Positions 1-11,800 of a stretch of DNA of 64,000 nt are shown piece after piece; positions within the stretch are counted from its first letter, which is position 1; the number at the start of each line of letters is the position of its first letter. The stretch lies in contig JABWDB010000036.1 in the NCBI GenBank assembly GCA_019614645.1, positions 2,972,001-3,036,000 on the forward strand, written 5' to 3'. This stretch comes from Stratiolaelaps scimitus. Lineage: Eukaryota; Arthropoda; Arachnida; Mesostigmata; Laelapidae. The position numbers were made by a program, and so were the translations under genes. The notes beneath the pieces are model-generated. The model saw nothing but the letters and a program-made list of their open reading frames with translations, did no database searches and was not told the origin of the DNA.

Positions 1-678
1 ACGTACCAGACGGCTATATAATGCCAAAAACAGTATTGCGTAACATTGATAGAACTCAATGTGAGGTATAACCTTGATAACCTCCAACATTGCCGCTCAA
101 TGAGCGGTGTCGCATTATGACTGTGTCCCAGAACAAGAAACACATAGATTAATAAAAGCCGTCGGCTGCCTCGTACCGCCTACGGCGAAGAGGCCAACTC
201 TGCACTAATCATCCGTTGTCTGCTCGGTCTGTGTGTTGACGTGTTAGTGGAAATGCTACCCAACTCTCGGTACACCTTGTGTGTGTGGTCAGCGTTGCTG
301 TCATTTCCTTTCATGCTGGGTTTTCGTCGATCGTCATTATTCTTATTGTTAATAGGAATCTGTTAATTGCGTTATCATTGGAAGCTTAACCAATCCGCGT
401 AGTGATTTGGTAATATGCATACGCTTGCAGCGCTCTACTATGACTACTGCTATATTCGCCACTTGGAAATGTGGATTCGGGAGAGAAAAAGTCCGAGATT
501 CCTCATCATATATATATATACCGTAATAATGATAATTATGTATTATATATCAATGATCGAAACATCGCTTAAAAATATTTGCTTCTCGATGATCTCCCCG
601 GGGGGAGGCGTCTGGCCACCTCCAAGCATCATCTCATCTCGACTTCCATCGTTATGGTTTACTGCTTGACGCTAGATG
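1..678. other. Sequence downstream of the desaturase, no gene seen
   Basis: This stretch lies 3' of the minus-strand desaturase stop codon, so its right part should hold that gene's 3' UTR. I find no canonical AATAAA on the minus strand here. The open frames are short and show no recognisable family. Confidence 0.5.
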
Positions 679-2939
679 CTAGTTCGCGTGTTTCAGTGCA
701 AACACGATATCGTCGTTCACTTGAACATCTCCATTAGCAGCCCCATTCGCGTGACGACTGTCCTTCTCAACGTGTCGCCTCTTCACGCGCGCATAGGGCC
801 CCACCGCCGGATCCGTGATAAAGTTCCAAATGACCTTCGCCCACGAGGTGTGGTATGGAAGCGTGTCGTAGTACTCGGGGGCGATCTTTCGAACTTCTGG
901 AAGACGGCTGAACGGCACGCTAGGGAAGTCATGATGCTCCATATGGTAGCCAACATTGAATGTCACATAATTGAGCGGTCCGTAGTACGAATACGTCTCG
1001 TAACCCTTCAGAAACATGTAGTGCTCGGAGATGAAGTGGCCAGCCACCAGGTGTGGACCCATTGCCAACAGTGATCCGAGGATGATGTAGATAAATAGAA
1101 CGGTCGGCCCGCAACAGTGATAGATGACGAGGTCGAAGATTATCTGAACGCAGGCGTTGAGGTACTCGAGCTTTGAGGGCTTCTTCGGATAGACGATGAG
1201 CGGCCGCAACGCGTAGAAACAACTCTGAAAGCATACCCAGATCGCTTTACTAAACGTTCGACAGAACAGTCTAGCCTCGAGATCGGTGGGGATATCGGTG
1301 TCGAGCCGCTCGTCGCCCTGATAGCGGTGGTGCTCAAGGTGGTACTTCCGAAATGAGATTGACATCGGGATCCCTATCGGCAGATTGGCGAACAGTCCAA
1401 AGAGTCGATTTGGTAGGCCGCTAGTTTGACCAAATGCCTGATTGTGGGCAGTTTCGTGGACTGCGAGCATGAGCGCGTGGTTAATAACCCCTGTCACAAC
1501 AAAAAAAAAAAAGAAACAAGATAAACAAGTCGAACAATAAAAACAGAACCGATCACACGGTCAACGGGTGGTAGTGGTCAAACGAGACACTGGCAAAATC
1601 ACCTAGATCAATCGATTAACTGAATGGGTCCGCTGACCCGAAGATGCGCAAAAGGACGTTAATTAATTAATTTCCTATGTTAAACTTTCACCAACTTTCG
1701 TTCAACGATTAGTTCAATTCACAGGATAACGTGGACACACGTCGAGGGAGACGAGGCAGAAATGAATTCATTTTTTCTCGCCTGTACCATCGGGCTTAGG
1801 AAATATCCGTATGACACGCGTAAGTAGCATAGCCATATATTCCTAATATTTAATGGGGTCTGTAGGGTCTGGTTTCACACCTGTGTAACCCGATTTCTGC
1901 TCGCAACAGCGCAAAGCAGCATATCATCATCTCACAGTGGACGCATATCGTTGAAACATTAATGACGCTAGCTCGATTTCTCGTATTGCGCTGACGAGTG
2001 CGGTTCTTCTGCTTGTCTTCCACTTCTTGGTAAATCGTAAGCAAATCATTCTGTCTACGAACTCTCGACGAATCGGCTTTACGCACGATATTAACATTGT
2101 ACATTAACATTAGTTAAGCTATAGTTAACGTATGTGGTTAGCGACGTTTCTGCGTCGACCCTGCGGCCTGTTTTGATTGCTGTTCATCTGCGAAACGTCG
2201 ATGCGGGAGGGGTGGTGCTATTTTTTGTACATTTGAAATATATTTATAAGGTGTCGTATCTGCGTGCATACACGTGACCACGCACCGGATCATTCGCCTG
2301 CTAACATTTTGGAAAAGTGCAATCTTTGATAGGGGCATGCCTTGTTGGTACTGCTCGAGAAATCCTGCAATATGTTTACTTTCGCAAATTTGATTTCCGA
2401 CTCTGGGGACGCTTTTAATTGGGCCATGGGTACTTTTGTATTACCCCAAACAGTATTTGTCCTTAGGGGTTAGAAATGGACACCTCTAGAGTTAAAAGTC
2501 CCAGACGCTGTTTCCATGTCACCCCCCACCATTTCGCAATGCATGATACTGCCGCTGTTGATCCCGTCAGGTAGCAAGCGATACAGTCCTCGCCCATTGT
2601 CCTCGCCCCGACCAGCTGGGTGTGCAACATATATTTTGCTTCCGTGAGTTCGGTGGGCCTATCTAGTCCTGACTACGTGTCGTGTCCTATTCGTTGTGTT
2701 GCCTTACCTCCAAAGCAATAGCCCAACACGAGGCAGGTGTACCAGGTAGCGTTAGACAACAGCCAACACATAAACACCTGGACAAGGACGAGGGTGGCGA
2801 CGATCCATTTGAAACGTGGATCGTGATGCATCAGCTTCTTGATCTCAGGGTGCTTCTTCAGGATCTCCTTGCGACGTGTGGCGTGCGGCTCATCGGTATA
2901 CGTCCACTCAAAGTCGTTACGGGATACTTGTTGGCCCAT
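679..2939 (-). CDS. DEGS1: Sphingolipid delta(4)-desaturase (dihydroceramide desaturase, DES1/infertile crescent type)
   Basis: This integral ER-membrane enzyme inserts the 4,5-trans double bond of dihydroceramide to make ceramide. Two exons are visible: coding exon 1 at 2939-2708 and exon 2 at 1490-679, with an intron at 2707-1491 (donor GTAAGG, acceptor TTGTGACAG after a long T tract). The junction falls inside a Gly codon, giving CFGG|VINHALML. Joined length is 1,044 nt, or 347 aa, close to the family's usual 320-330. The N-terminus GQQVSRNDFEWTYTDEPHAT matches the DES1 signature, including the N-myristoylation-type MG start, which supports the ATG at 2939. The three histidine clusters of membrane di-iron desaturases are all present in exon 2: HETAH, HLEHH and HMEHHDFP. 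Hydrophobic stretches flank them. The C-terminal tail after the last His box is somewhat long and hydrophilic. All key residues are intact, so this looks like a functional gene. Confidence 0.96.
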
Positions 2940-5900
2940 GCTGATGCCGGCCTGACTTGGCAGACCGGGATTACAGCTTCGCGAAAGGCTCCGACAACAA
3001 GCTGTAGTACAATACCGAGCTGCTGTTTAGCTGATATTTCACGTATGTGTTGTTACCTGGAACAAAGAGCAGATACACGACGACTTCTTCAGTAACGATA
3101 TCATTTTCCGAGGAAGCAAATATTAAATATTATTATTAATATTAATATAATTATTATTAATTTGTAGATCTGCATCAGGTTTGTTGTCGTATTCGGGATT
3201 AAGATTTAATAAGCTAAATATCATAGTGTCTATAGGCAAAATAGATCGGGATACTCGTTTTGTATAAATACGCTACAGGAAACCACCTGTAACCATTATT
3301 CTATATAGAGGTTGGCGTTTAATGGAGTTCTTGTAATGACCATTTATAATGAATGTGTCACTTCAGGACTAATGATCAAAAACACACAGCTGGTATACGA
3401 CAGCATGTTTATCCTAAGGAGAAGCAGTTCTACTCCCACATAAAATATATAAGGAAATTAAATCAAATGTCATGAGATGTTAAAGTCTCCGAAGTTATTC
3501 AATATGGTCGATTCGCAGTAGTAGTAATAGTAGTACTAGTATCTCAAACGGTTTGTATTTGCTGGAGCTGGAACGTCCTCCAGCATCGAAGGCGATCCCA
3601 ATGAAATTGCCGTTTATGGCAGGGTGTGAATCAAATCCAATAAAAGTCGACCGTCTCGATACACACTCCCGACTCAAGCAGAACTCGGATCAATTTCATG
3701 AAGCGCAGGGTGTCAGCCAACTGCAATGGAAGCCGGTTTCTCGTGGGTAACAGACCGTATTCTTGTGGGCAGCAGAAAGTATCTCTGCCATCACGGCGAA
3801 GGTATCACTAACAATAGCGTTATAGGAACCCACGTTCACTCAACGATCATCGCACGCGACTAGGATGGGATCAGCGAAATATATGCAATCGTCGCGTGTG
3901 GCCCTAGATGAAATCAAGCCGAGGCATATGCCTTCTATTTTATTCCATGCTCGAAGATTGTACCAGCCTTTTCGAATTTGTTGCAAGCACTCACACGCAG
4001 CACTCCAGTCTCTTGAGCTTAGAGACAAAAAAAAATGTTGACTTGGTGTGTCGAAGTAAGTGATTCAGGCGAACTCTCGTAAATGGAGACGAGAAGTTGG
4101 CAGTTTACAGCCACGAAGCCGAGTGCGCACTGGAAAACGTCGCGAACGTAACCACGCTCACGTAAACTGGGGCCAAATATTCGATCTGCCACATACTCTG
4201 TCTAAATGCTATACCCGCCCTCGGTCAGGTCTGAGGTGTTGGCTTGCTGTTGTCGAAACCGCAGAGCAATCTCGTGGACGGACCTGCTACTTTGGCTAGG
4301 CGATCGGCCAATGCGAAGCTAGTTAGTTCGAATCTAGTCGAAACAACGGCTGGTCCCCAACGGCAACGGCGATCTGTTATGGGATACCGCCACTGCCTCC
4401 CTTCCCAAAGCACGTGACCTTCAGATGCCACTATGTATAATACCATTGTACCTCTCACTCTCGCTGTCGTCAGTCGGTAATTTGCTTCCACTTCGGCGAA
4501 CTCATTCGTCCGAGTAGCCGATCGACGACTGTACGATACCGATATGCCGATGATATGGCGTACGTATGTAGAAGGTGTCAAATGTTCGAATAGTTGTTCA
4601 CACACGCCGACAATATTTCGATGGAACTCATACGCAGCGGGAAATTGAGGGAGTGAGAACATTTTGTGGAGACCGTCAATAAATAGGTCACTGGCCTATT
4701 CCGATCCTAAGGAGCGATCGTTTTCGACAGCTCATATAAGAACATCCGGGAGAATGGCGGTGGGCGTATTGGGTCATAGTAAAATGAAGAGAAGAAGAAA
4801 TTGGCTCATTAGGTTAGGCTATGAGGTTCAAATGGCTGTTCCCCACTGACCTTTTCAGTTGTGACGACGCCTAGGAATATTTAAGGTCTCGCACCTGTTT
4901 ACTGCCCCCCCACCATCGCAACGAATTCATATGAAACGTCCTAATAGGATTCAGCCATTTTGCAGCAGTGCGCGTTCATAATGGTTTACAACACGAAGCT
5001 GAAAACGACAAGAGGAGACCTGTTGTATAATAGGTCCTCTCTTCGTCATCACCACCGCAGAGGCAGTAAATTTCATTAAAAATCAGTGTGGCTGCGGCGC
5101 TAATAAATAAAACGTCCACTCATGTGACATATCGTTCAAATAATCTGTGGTTCATTAACACGAAAAGGTGCAATCAAAATTTACCCAATTAAAACGTCCA
5201 TTCATTACCTAGATCGACGCAAACCGGACATGAAGAAATACGAAATTTCGCGATCATCGCCTTAAAACCGCTTGCAGTGATCAATCCGTAGAGCAGGCAG
5301 ACTCTACATTCGATATTATTGCCAACAAATATCTCGGGGTATATGGTGAGATATGATCGCGTCTGTCGGATTCAAGGCTCGACCGCGTCGACAGACGGCT
5401 TGTGAGCCGTTTCCAACTAATGTTCGTGTAGAGGCGCCGTAGTGCTAAGGTCACGTAAATGATATCGAGTGCCTCCCTGCCAGTTACCCGCGATGTTTTA
5501 TGTCCCCATTAAAAATTCTGAGGTCACAAAGGAGATATTGGGCGCTGGCTTCTTGCACGCGATGGCTGTTCGGACAGCCGACCCGCCTCGAAACCACCTC
5601 GGCCGAATGTGGACTCGGGCAATATAAATCATTATATTCTTCTTGGCCATATGACTCGCGTTGAAGCGAATAAGCAAGCGTATTCACCAGCTTGGACTCG
5701 GGTGATTTCGGTTATTTCTACGTTAGGCGAGCTAAATTTGCAAAAGTTTCGGCTCGTCTTCGTCAGACGATACGAAACGCATGTGCTAATTGCCGATGCG
5801 GTTTGTTCAAGTCATCGGGAACTGCAAAATTGGAAGTCCTTCTTTAATTCCTCTCGGCGCACCGTTTTGGGTAGCGCTCTGGACACGACGGTTCTTAAGG

Positions 5901-5970
5901 CATGTGTTGGGAGTTGGGTTCAGGAGACAGTTCCGCAATTAGAGACTACTCCATATAAGTAGGCTTATAT
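2940..5970. other. Intergenic, no supported gene
   Basis: This is the upstream side of the desaturase. An AT-rich (ATT/TAA) stretch lies around 3,120-3,165. Open frames at 4225-4662 (-) and 3553-3750 (+) have no recognisable domain, no convincing splice context and no codon-level signal I trust. Apart from the promoter that the desaturase must have just right of 2,939, I see nothing else. Confidence 0.4.
5609..5962 (+). CDS. Unrecognised 117-codon open frame (doubtful)
   Basis: An uninterrupted ATG-to-stop frame of 117 codons has mixed, non-repetitive composition and is followed within 15 bp by an AT-rich foldback. I do not recognise any domain. No TATA, splice site or poly-A signal decides the case. 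It may be chance or a fragment of an old mobile element; I list it only because it is one of the longer non-low-complexity frames in this gene-poor stretch. Confidence 0.15.
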   Translation: MDSGNINHYILLGHMTRVEANKQAYSPAWTRVISVISTLGELNLQKFRLVFVRRYETHVLIADAVCSSHRELQNWKSFFNSSRRTVLGSALDTTVLKACVGSWVQETVPQLETTPYK

Positions 5971-5974
5971 TATG

Positions 5975-6113
5975 TTATATTTTTATGTATTCTATAAATA
6001 TATTTAAGGGATTTATATGTACCATTCACACTAGTACGTACAGAACAAATTCACCTCAGGTTCGATATAAAACAAATCCCTTAAATATATTAATCCAATA
6101 CATAAACATATAA
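5975..6113. repeat. AT-rich inverted repeat (hairpin) with about 39-bp arms
   Basis: The left arm (about 5975-6013) and right arm (about 6075-6113) are reverse complements with a few mismatches, including the shared core TATATTTAAGGGATTT. The spacer is about 60 bp. It may be a small MITE remnant or a foldback; no target duplication was seen. Confidence 0.7.
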
Positions 6114-6972
6114 CTGCTCGTATAATCTTGTTTTTGAGCTTTTCAAATAATCTTATATAAACTCGGAACGAATGTTTTCCAAAGCTAGAATTATTCCTCA
6201 GGCCAGGACTCCCGAAACTAAACATCGTTCATAACTACTAAGTATGGGCTTTGTCATGGTCGTCCACTTTTGACGAGCTGCTCGGTCCCGCCCCGTCTTT
6301 CAAATCTATTGTCATTACACGCTCTAAGAATCTCCCAGCAAGCGGCTGCTGTGGTGACTTAGCACAGTAGCAGGCTGGCAGGCAATGGGCCAATCAATCA
6401 AAACAACCGCAGCGAGAGTCTCAGCTGACTACTTCTACTACTGGCCTCGGCCACACCTGGGTTAGTCGAACGACCTGTGGAGCTCACGGATCTGCTCATG
6501 TATGACCAACAACGATGACGTTGGGAGAGGCAAACCGCCGGCTCGATCTTGGCCTCAATTAAATTAACTGACGAAAAATTCGCACAAGTGTCGTTGTTGC
6601 TATTTCAATATGCAATCAATGATATTGGCGTTATCGTTGGCCGGGACTCGATGAATCGAGGTCGGGATTATCGATTACGTACAACGTGAAACGGTACACG
6701 GTTCTAGCATTGTCGAGATTAACGACGATAACGGATCACGTGTTGTCCGTATATGCCTTGTAACTGCGACAACCCGAGCACGGTCACGGTTTGAGGCAGG
6801 TTCTGCCATTCCGGAGGAAGTTCCAGTCAGAAGTACCCTTAAGTACCAAGGCGGAGCTTGAATTACTCCGCTGTTTTGCTCATAGGTACGAATAGAAGTG
6901 TTTAGGTAAAAAGCGGAAATGACTTTTTGGAGAGTTGAGATTCATTCGTAGAAATGTTGAGTCATTTATAAC

Positions 6973-7017
6973 GTTGTTCACTGCATACAAGCTGTGTGTT
7001 GTTCACTGCATACAAGC
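6973..7017. repeat. 20-bp tandem duplication, period 25
   Basis: GTTGTTCACTGCATACAAGC occurs at 6973-6992 and again, identically, at 6998-7017. It lies just upstream of a tRNA-like segment. Confidence 0.85.
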
Positions 7018-7074
7018 CCATCCGCATTTCGTTTCTATATTGGCTGTTTCCCTTCCAATATCAAGCAATTGTTA

Positions 7075-7200
7075 AGTGGTCTCTGGTTGTGAAAAGCCAG
7101 AGGTCGCAGGTTCGAGCTCCGATGTGTGATGAGGACATCTTAAGAGAACTTAAGCATTGTAACAATTGCAGTTCCTTTAATAAACCAATAAACCTTAACT
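7075..7200 (+). repeat. tRNA-derived SINE-like fragment
   Basis: A polymerase III B-box-like motif (CAGGTTCGAGCTC, about 7108-7120) follows a stretch that could be a decayed tRNA 5' half. The segment ends in AATAAACCAATAAACC, resembling a SINE tail. No cloverleaf with paired acceptor and T stems can be drawn, so this is not a tRNA gene. Confidence 0.35.
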
Positions 7201-8430
7201 TTATGCTTTTACTTTGCTATGGATTGACTAGAGAACAAATTAATCGAAGCGCTGGGTGGCAGGGAACGTAATCGCCACCGGTGCGCTGGCGTCTTTGGAG
7301 CTTTTTACTATATATTTGGCATATAATGCCGATTTGGTGTGAAGGAAATAGTTTAGGCTTCAGCCGTTTGATGCCCGTTTGGAAAACCACAAGAGGCACC
7401 TCAGTGCCTTACGAAGGATTATAGCATACAGAATCCGAACAAAGGGGAAGATTGGATTGGGTGGAGCGCACTAGAATATTGATCCAGAGTGTCGTATGAT
7501 TTATCCCAATTAGTGGACAACTCAAACCGGTATAGGCGACACACCCCGTTTGGGGAACAACTGACTCTAGCATAGAAAGTTCGGAACACCGCGCACTGAC
7601 CCAGATTCTGATATCACTGATCTGCAGAGAATCGCAAGCATTACTCATTCAGAAATATCTGAATTCCAGAGCCAATCGAAGCTAAGTTAATCCAAAAGCG
7701 AGTGATATATGCTGAACATATACGCAGTACTTCTAGTAAATGATATCCTCTTATAATCAAAAGATAAAAAATTGTTAGGTTAGGTAGCTGTTACTTGAAC
7801 TTTTTTACACATAATAACTAATCTTATTAACAAACCCGCAATATGAGTTTTTATAGATTCGACCTAAAGGACCTTCCTAGGCCTATGTCTCAAAGTCCCC
7901 GTCGCCACTAATCTCTGCACTACTCTGCTAGGGAACAGGGTTTTTATTTATGAGAGGAACTACAATTTTTACAATGCGTAAGTTCTCGGTCTATTTAGAA
8001 GCTCTCGGTATGCTGATCATCACGGTGAACCATCAGCCTTCATCGATATTCGATGCTCAGGATATTAAAATCTCTTGACGAGAAAGTGACATTATCATTC
8101 AGGCGAGGCTACCAATAGCACCCTTTTGTTCACTATGATTGCGTCGCATTTCAACCTATCGACTACGGTAAATGCAATTAAAGGTCTGCGCCCCATCCCA
8201 ATTTAATTTTCAAATTTTTTTAAAATAAATTATAATATTTCTCTAATGCACATTCGAATATTTTTCCCCCTAGTTTTTCGTGTGCAGCCTTGAGCTAATT
8301 GTCGCACAATGTTCAACCTGAACAAGAGGTCCGTTCTTAGCTTCTCCTGCAACAACAAAATTCATGATAGACGCCACCCACCACTTCAACAACAAGCCAT
8401 GTCATCGATTGCTCTTGAGATCGTCGCCTG
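7201..8430. other. Intergenic, nothing recognised
   Basis: Ordinary unique-looking sequence with an AT-rich patch near 8,215-8,245. The short frames on either strand have no recognisable product. Confidence 0.4.
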
Positions 8431-8721
8431 TCAGTAACACACACCACTGCGCAGAATTCCTGGACAGGCCAGACCAGTGTGACATTGCATCGGAGCTGAA
8501 ACTGCATCAGAAGCAGAAGCTTCCTTGCTGATCGCCACTGGATGGCCTTCCTTCCAGAACAGTCGCGAGACCTCAACGGCGCCATGACGGAAGCCGTAGC
8601 CACAGCGTAATGACTTAGCTCGGACTTCTGTGGAAAGCGAACGTCTCCCCATTCTCCGAAACAATGGGTTAACATTTCCAAGAAAACTACGGGCCAATCT
8701 AGAGCCGCCAACGAATGCCAT
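8431..8721 (-). CDS. Possible small mitochondrial-type protein or first exon (hypothetical)
   Basis: From the ATG at 8721 on the minus strand the frame reads MAFVGGSRLARSFLGNVNPL and continues through FRRMGRRSLSTE. It is Arg/Ser/Leu-rich with no early acidic residues, so the first 30 or so residues resemble a mitochondrial presequence. An in-frame ATG also exists upstream at 8781. A minus-strand TATATA lies at about 8836-8842, placed suitably for a start site near 8,806. The frame ends at 8431, 97 codons including stop from 8721. I recognise no family, a different overlapping frame on the same strand is also open, and exon ends cannot be fixed. It could be a real short gene, a first exon with an unseen downstream exon, or chance. 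Confidence 0.25.
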   Translation of the reverse strand: MAFVGGSRLARSFLGNVNPLFRRMGRRSLSTEVRAKSLRCGYGFRHGAVEVSRLFWKEGHPVAISKEASASDAVSAPMQCHTGLACPGILRSGVCY

Positions 8722-8849
8722 CTTCGTTCTAGGAAAACGCTCGTGTTTGTCTCCGTTACGTAACGCAAGACCCGACGGCAACGCTCAAATGAAATGAAAA
8801 ACGCCAGAGTTCACTCGGTGTTATTCCGAGGGGTCATATATACCCGAGC

Positions 8850-11800
8850 AGCTATGCATAGCGCGAACTCATCGCTGACGAAATCAGTAACATCGAACGT
8901 TTAGAGATATAAGCTTGTTTTTCCATTCGCCGACGCCTTGCTGGCCAAAGACGAGGCTAAAATCCTTCTGGTCGCGTGGCTCTGGTGTGCATATTTTGGC
9001 AGCGTCAACCATCACAGTTAATGCTAATGCATCTTGTAGAATCGTTGCCAATTTTACTCGAACGTTTGTAGCAAAGTAATAATACCTATTCTGTAGTGTA
9101 CTATGTCGATTTCACCCTCTCCCCTACTGAAACGATAATAGAATTCTATTTTTTCCTCTCATTGGGGCCATGCTTTGGTGACGAAATTCTCGCATACGGT
9201 ACACGTATGATCTCGCTCGCGCCAGGGTTCCTCAAATACCCAGGCGTGCACATTCAAAACGATTTGCCATCTTGACTGTAGCTACACCCATCGAGTCAGA
9301 GCGGATTTTCATACACTACAGAACGCAGAACACTCGCCGGTGCAGACTCACGTGGAATTCCTATATTAGCTGTAATTTAATTTGAATTTATAAAAACTAG
9401 ATATATACTTAATGCGCTACAATACAAGCAAACGACCAACGAGTGGTTGTCTACTCGACAACATCGCTACATCGGGCTGACCTCGCGAGCTGTGACGTAC
9501 ACGGCTCGATTTAGATGAGTCACTGTCGAAAAGGCATCCAACGTATTATTCCATGAACCAAAGGCCCTACTTAACCACACGGACTAAGGACAAGAAGGCT
9601 CTATCCCAAATAAAATAATGGCGGTGACGTCATCTCGGAGCCATTGTGTACCTGCGTCCCCATTCGGGTCCTTCCAATGAAGCCTCCACAGCTGAGTCAC
9701 CGGGCGATACATCGAGGAACTGGCCTGGACATCTTCGGCACAAAGAGTTTCGGTAGATCGCTGTAGATGGCGAAACGCATCAGCCCCAGCATTATCTAAC
9801 GTTGTATAAGTATCATTTCGTTTTTTTGGTATCATCCGTTTACCATTAGCTCACAGTCGTTGGATAGCTATGAGATGAAAATCTCCTAAGTACAGCTTAT
9901 TACAGTCCTTCGCCCTCGCACTTCGAGCGATTGTACGTCGTATAGGAGGCCAAAGGAGTAATTGAAATATCGTTAAGCGGCCTTCGGATCAGCAGTTCAG
10001 GCTGGATAACCTCTTACCCCCGAGGTTCTCAATTAGCGAAAATAAGGACGGGCACATAGCCCTCCGACACGACCACCATCACCCCCCCTCTAACGTATAT
10101 ACTCCCGCTAACAAAAAGCGAACAGCCGACTCAATGATGATAGCCAACAGAGATCAGTGCAGCACGCACGCGAAAGGACACACCCGTTTCGGGCAAGCTC
10201 TCACATCCGACGATCCCTGTACGCAGACGTCGAAGAGGCGAAATAAATGAAAATACGAACGAGGAACGGTGTCCTGGTAATGACAATCAATTCATAATTA
10301 GTTCTGGGGAGAGCAGCGTTTCCTACAGTAACGTCGAACAATAAGTCAGCTGTGTATTAGCTAATTACGTGACGCAAGCGCGTCAAAGCAAGCTTGACCT
10401 TACACTAAGTGGTCAACTGTTAACTAACGGTTACTTGGCGCTTTGATGTCGAAGTTTCAAGAGCGAATATCCCCGCCAGTAAACCACCGGTAACTGGTCA
10501 ACATAAGGAAAAAGCCACTCAAGATGGCCCCGGGGAACTGCAGGTACAGCGATTTTTCGCTACGCGCCGCCGTTGTGACCATATGTCGGAAAAGTGTGTC
10601 TACCAAAAAGACTGACGGACGCTACGCGTAACACTCGAGCTCTGTCCATGTAACTCGACAGGTCAGCACTCGGGGTGGGTAGTCGAATATCTAACAATGG
10701 AGAGCCAAACCACCATCAGTAACAACGATAACAGTATGTGCTAGCAACGAATATAGGTGGTTGTCACTGAAGATGGTAACTGACACGCGTTTGACGAACT
10801 GGAATACGTTTCGAGGCCCCTCCAACGTGGTAGTGACCAAGTTGGAAAATTATCAAAACAACCACACGTTGACAAACATCCGATTTGTATTACAATGGTG
10901 GAGGGTAAAGATAGCTTTACAGTTCCGTTTGTTGAACCGCCGTATTCAACTCCCCCTGTAACTATCCGAATCCTACCTCTATCTCAACGTAATGGTCGAT
11001 TCAATACGTTTATTGCTGCCTATTAAGACGGTACAAATCGGGTGCAACCATCAATGCGACCTGCCCATCCAAAGGTAAACCTCTCGCTGAGGGAAAATCG
11101 TAAGCGGCGCCGACGACGACCCGACGCATTTTACGACTGACTACTCGCCAAGTGCCACCGTTCATACGGCGGCTATACATACACCTCCCGATGCCCCACA
11201 AGCAGTACTCCACTGAACAGCATTTGTAAGACGAGTAAGCTCTGAACTCAGGACTGCCGCAGTCCCAGTAGAGCTTTCCGCGTTTCACGACAAGATCGAA
11301 CCTGATTAAGGCTCACACGATAACCACTGCTGCTAGCTCAACAAAAATAGACACCAACAGTGGTTGGTGAGCAGTGACGCATTGATTGGCTGTGAGCAAA
11401 GTTTTCTCTCGTCAGGGACGAGATGATCGAACGGTTCAGAAATCGGAATATCGGCTGAATATATTTCTAATACATCGAATTTCCTTTCAAATACATCGAA
11501 TTTCGATATTGTCATAGCTGGCCAGTCTTTGAATGTTATCGAGATGGCCAACATGACCAACAACGCAAAGCTGACCAGCCCACCGCGAATTAGCAATGTA
11601 CCAGAGGGTTATAGCGTTTGGTTCCTCGTGTGGGTGGGTCTCCTTCGACATTCGACCGGAATTAACGGTTGAAGGGGACGTCACGCGAAAGTTTGATGGC
11701 GGGCAATAAGGCCGAATTTCTTGGCTGCCCGCACCTATAATATGCCGTGCATGGACGCCGGCTCAATAACCACACAGTCGAACACACCGTCGAGGCAGAC

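Noticed and set aside
4225..4662. 145-codon minus-strand open frame
   Set aside because: Ordinary composition but no recognisable domain, splice context or partner exon.
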